A stretch of DNA of 64,000 nt from Hypomesus transpacificus (lineage: Eukaryota > Chordata > Actinopteri > Osmeriformes > Osmeridae). The notes below the pieces were generated by a model. It was not told the DNA's origin, made no database searches, and saw only the letters and a list, made by a program, of their open reading frames with translations. Below, piece after piece: positions 60,801 through 64,000 of the stretch. Position 1 is the first letter of the stretch. Each line of letters starts with the position of its first letter. The position numbers and the translations under genes were made by a program. The stretch spans positions 4,694,693 to 4,758,692 of the forward strand of contig NC_061080.1 in assembly GCF_021917145.1 (NCBI RefSeq), read 5' to 3'.

Positions 60801-63800
60801 ACATACACTCACTGACTCACTCACAATCTGTCTCTCTCTCTCCCTCTTCCTCTCTCTTCCCTTCCAGCTGAGCCACTACCTGGATGTGGTCGAAGTGAGC
60901 ATCGCGCGCCAGATCTCGCTGCGCTCGGAGGCCTTCTTCCACGCCATGTCCTCCCAGCACGAGCTGCAGGACCGCCTGCAGGAGACGCAGCGCTCGGCGG
61001 CGGCGCTCCGCAAGCGCACCGCCGCCGTCCACCGCCTCATGTGCCAGGGCCCGCTGAGCGCCCTGCGCCAGGCGCTGTCCCGGGCCAACCACGTCAGGCT
61101 GCACAACAAGCTGAAGCTGATGGCCGCCGTGCACCAGACCCAGCCCACCGTGCAGCTGCTGCTGTCCACCTCGGAGTTCGTGGGGGCGCTGGAGCTCATC
61201 GCCACCACCAAGGAGGTCCTGCAGCAGGAGCTGCAGGGGATCCACAGCTTCAGGTCGGTCTCCTGGGGGAGGGGCTGGGGGACCTGGGGGAGGGGCTTGG
61301 GGACCGGGGGAGGGGCTGGGGACTGAGGGAGAATTGACAGGCCCCGTCAGGGTCATTCTGCAATAGGGTCTTCTCTGTAGGGGGACAAGTTCAGATATGG
61401 ACATTCAAGTGTACCAAGTTCCACCCCCCCCCCCCTTGGCCACATTTCAACAGGAGTTGGATGTGTTTGGTATTGACCTGAAGGTGGAGTTCCTTTCGGT
61501 TGTCCTCTTGTCTGCATCTCTGTCTGTGTTGCTAGTGTCTCTTCTACTCTCTCTAATGTATGTTCTAACCCCCTCCCTACACACACACACACAGACACCT
61601 GGGCTCCCAGCTGTGTGAACTGGAGAAGCTGATTGACAAGATGATGATCGAGGACTTCAGCATGTACTCCAGGAGTGACCTCAGCCGCAGCCTGGAGGAG
61701 GAGGGGCAGGTGCTGGAGAAGGTAGGCCGATGCCCTGACTGTGCTCTAGATCAGACGCGCATGAGCCAAAATGGAGTCGCGCTGCCCCTTGCAATTCAAC
61801 AAGTAAAAAAATGTCAACCTTTTTTAAATGTGGCCGTTGTCAAAGCACCAAAAGGATGTTGTGTTTGTCACAGGTGCCCAACAAAAACATGGTCTGTGTA
61901 AAGGTGGGTCGTTGAAACAGTCGCCTTGGGGTTTAGGAGTAAATCCATGAGTTCCAAACGATGACGGATGATTCTTGGTTGCCATTAGAAATAATTTAGT
62001 GGAGAAATCAATGTATCGATCCAAGTAATTGCCAAATAGCACTTGATTGTTTAAAATGATTCAACCACAAAATTACTCCAAGATCTTGCCCAAATTACTG
62101 GTAGAATCGTTCCTTATGGCTTTTTCTAACCCACTTCAGCTATTTAATTTAGCAGATGTTGCAGTATTCACAACTAATCTTTTTTTTGTGTGTTTGTCTG
62201 TGCTCATGGTACTGATATAGGACAGGCTAGAATCTCTGGTATTTGGCTTGCTGAGGCAGCGGAAGCTGGATTTTCTTGACATATACAGCGAAGAGATGAT
62301 TCTGGCAGCCAAGAGCATTGTCACTCAGGTGAGAAAGCACAGCTTGTTCTACAACATATTTTGGCTTCACATATGTACATTTCGGAAAGTAAACGGTAGA
62401 AAGTGTATTGCGTAGCTATTATTTTTTATTGAAAACATTATTTGAGCCTTGTTTCAAACAACTACTCTCCAATTTCACAGTGCGTTATCGACTCAGTGTC
62501 TCATATTGAAGAAATTGACTCTGAAATTGTCAACAAGTGAGTACAAACATTTGCCTCTTGGCGTCCCTTACTATTTTCATGAATGCTCAAGCTGAAAGAA
62601 ATGGCTCCATTCAGACTCTAAGGTGTGACCAAACAATGGCATACCATTTCAAATCATCCCTCAAGGAAAGTAAAACCTTAAAAACAAAAATTTGGGTGGA
62701 AAAAGAAAATGAGCTGGAATGCTTTCTTTTGTCACTCTCCCATTGTGCAAAGCGGTTAGACTTGATGGTGTTACGGCTTCCACGCATGTGCTTAGGGAAA
62801 CATTTAGTGAATTTGTAATGTGCGAACGCGCTGGTTTTTCCAGGCTGGCTGACCAGATGCGCCTCATGACGTTCCCCCAGTGGTTTGAGCTGCTGCAGAG
62901 TGTTTTTGAGAACTTCATCCTCTTCTTGAAAAGAATCAAGGTGCACCTCCACTTTATTTAATTCCAATAGCCTGCAGGTAACCCATCAGGAATGCAGTGC
63001 GACACACAAATGGCTCCACCGATCATAAAATCCTCTTAAATATGTAACCAATGCTCAATGTATGCTAGTCTTTTGCATCTGTTTGAACCTAGTGGTGTGT
63101 TCCTGTGTGTTGGCTGGCAGGCGACACTGAGTGTGATCAGGAACGTGGTGCTGGAGGTGCTGGACAGTAATCAGAAGAGCCGTCTGCTAGAAAGGGGGGC
63201 GGGCGGGACGGCGGAGGCCCCGGGGGCCTTGCTCCTTCAGGGGGAGGCGGAGCTGGCCTACCTCACCCACGAGGGCATGTTCATCAGCGACGCCCTCAAC
63301 CACACCCAGCAGTCGCTGGCCGCCGTGGGCCAGGAGCAGAGCTCTGCCGTGGGGCCCGGGTCCCAGGAGCAAAGCTCCGCCGTGGGGCCCAGGTCCCAGG
63401 AGCAGAGCTCCACCATGGGGCCCAGGTCCCAGCAGGGCCACTGTCGTACGGATGTGTGCGGAAGTGACTCGGCCTCTGGGACCACAGAGTCCTCCTCCAG
63501 CAGGGATCCCAGCTACCCTCCAGGAGGGGGCGCTGGAGTCACGTAGGTCTACACAAACACTCAAGTAGCAGTGTCACTGACTGACTTTGACCAATTTTAC
63601 AACAATAATGGTCCCTGTAACACATGTGCCAAGGTCAACAATATTTAGTACCTGAATACTTTGTTTACTCACTGCCGGCTTTTTATTATTTAGCCTACTG
63701 AAACATGATCGTCTTCCCTCACCTTCCAGGTCTAACGAGGAGATGATGCCTACAGACCTGGAGCTAGGCAGGGTAGCCAATAACATCCAGGAACTGCTCT

Positions 63801-63859
63801 ACACCGCCTCCGACGTCAGCCACGACCGCTGTGTCAAGGTCCTCATGGCCAGAGCCAAG
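57890..63859 (+). CDS. vps54: VPS54, GARP complex subunit, 5' part (12 exons; continues past the window)
   Basis: VPS54 is a subunit of the Golgi-associated retrograde protein complex that tethers endosome-derived vesicles at the trans-Golgi. Exons: 57890-58037, 59293-59534, 59846-59930, 60097-60131, 60445-60576, 60868-61253, 61595-61721, 62221-62328, 62481-62536, 62844-62940, 63121-63542, 63730-63859. They total 1968 nt, 656 codons, with every phase agreeing. Human VPS54 is about 977 aa as recalled, so roughly a third is missing at the right edge, including the C-terminal region of the mouse wobbler mutation. Anchors are MASSHSSSPVP, SKVNLPAALNDPRL, ESDFFTKTWGLDF, QVPKIFMKPDFALGD, LRSEAFFHAMSSQHELQD, HQTQPTVQLLLSTSEFVGAL, LADQMRLMTFPQWF and ELAYLTHEGMFISDA. 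An 11-aa unit repeats three times at residues 543-575. A second ATG lies 5 bp upstream in another frame. Confidence 0.96.
58298..59217. mobile_element. 920-bp foldback/MITE-like element in vps54 intron 1
   Basis: The ends are a perfect 17-bp inverted repeat, GGGCCTCATTCTCGAAC and its complement. AAT on both sides (58295-58297 and 59218-59220) is a candidate target duplication. Subterminal AAGAAGAATTTAAGAAGG-like and AGAAGAAACTTT-like stretches further pair. A nested palindrome lies at about 58602-58751. A plus-strand open frame of 105 codons (58807-59124) has no transposase motif I recognise. Terminal organisation resembles the 100-bp aftph element (30366-30465). Confidence 0.8.
58602..58751. 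repeat. Nested palindrome with repeated TTGATATCC motifs
   Basis: The left arm CATTTAACCAATGAATTCTT and the right arm CAATTCATTGGTTAAATG are near-complementary. Between them GAATTC and GATATCC/GGATATC units alternate several times. It lies inside the 920-bp element and is either a nested insertion or an internal expansion. Confidence 0.8.
61265..61326. repeat. G-rich minisatellite (three units of about 20 bp) in a vps54 intron
   Basis: GGGGAGGGGCTKGGGGAC-type units repeat three times immediately after the donor of the exon ending 61253. The G runs could form G-quadruplex structure in the transcript next to the splice site. Confidence 0.85.
63331..63429 (+). repeat. vps54: In-frame 33-bp coding minisatellite in vps54
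   Basis: Three consecutive 33-bp units (63331, 63364, 63397), each beginning CAGGAGCA, encode QEQSSAVGPGS, QEQSSAVGPRS and QEQSSTMGPRS. They lie in the Ser-rich, presumably disordered linker between the FISDA segment and the segment beginning NNIQELLY. A fourth partial unit begins CAGCAGGG. Confidence 0.95.
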
Positions 63860-64000
63860 GTAGGTCTAACCACTGGGGACGGTACAAACACACACCCAGC
63901 ACGGCCCAGTGCACTCTGACCTACTGTCAGCTGAGGCTTTGACCGCGTTTTAGGGTCGGTTCCAATCCCTAATTGTCCTGCTTGGAAACAAGTTTTTCAT

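Noticed and set aside
60817-61404. 195-codon minus-strand frame
   Set aside because: Shadow of the large vps54 exon 60868-61253, which matches VPS54 in the plus-strand frame.

Overview
The window is nuclear DNA from a ray-finned (teleost) fish. The genes are intron-rich with canonical GT-AG introns. The proteins are near-identical to vertebrate orthologues. The spaces hold long dinucleotide microsatellites, tRNA-derived SINEs and small hairpin or hAT-like DNA elements typical of teleost genomes. I see no bacterial, plasmid or viral genes and no CRISPR array. The species cannot be fixed from sequence alone.

Seven protein-coding genes were rebuilt exon by exon from splice sites, reading phase and recalled vertebrate protein sequences. 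In order: actr2 (minus, Arp2), rab1a (plus), sertad2 (plus), aftph (minus, aftiphilin), lgalsl (minus, galectin-related protein), peli1 (plus, Pellino E3 ligase) and vps54 (plus, GARP subunit, running off the right edge). Six coding sequences are complete: 394, 202, 341, 857, 149 and 429 aa. The first 656 codons of vps54 are present. All exon phases join without a frameshift, so these look like intact genes.

Layout: 1-8805 actr2; 8806-9697 the divergent actr2/rab1a promoter interval; 9698-11752 rab1a; 11753-about 17900 a gene-free spacer with one SINE; about 17900-25030 sertad2, whose coding sequence lies in one exon after a 4.6 kb 5' intron; 25031-27361 the convergent sertad2/aftph 3' ends with a 35-bp tandem array; 27362-about 35330 aftph; 36079-36231 a hAT-type MITE; 36484-38089 lgalsl; 38090-about 41400 a spacer with a large GT/GA microsatellite; about 41490-56060 peli1, with a long 5' intron; about 56280-end vps54.

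The order matches the human 2p14 block (ACTR2, RAB1A, CEP68, SLC1A4, SERTAD2, AFTPH, LGALSL, PELI1, VPS54) except that CEP68 and SLC1A4 are absent between rab1a and sertad2. The genes are not an operon. Several nevertheless touch membrane traffic: RAB1A (ER-Golgi), aftiphilin (clathrin/AP-1 at the trans-Golgi), VPS54 (endosome-to-Golgi tethering) and Arp2 (branched actin).

I did not find a wholly new biological system. The points most worth checking are the overlapping uORF of sertad2, the in-frame 33-bp minisatellite in a vps54 exon, the 920-bp foldback element with a nested palindrome in vps54 intron 1, the 35-bp tandem array, and the missing CEP68/SLC1A4 pair.
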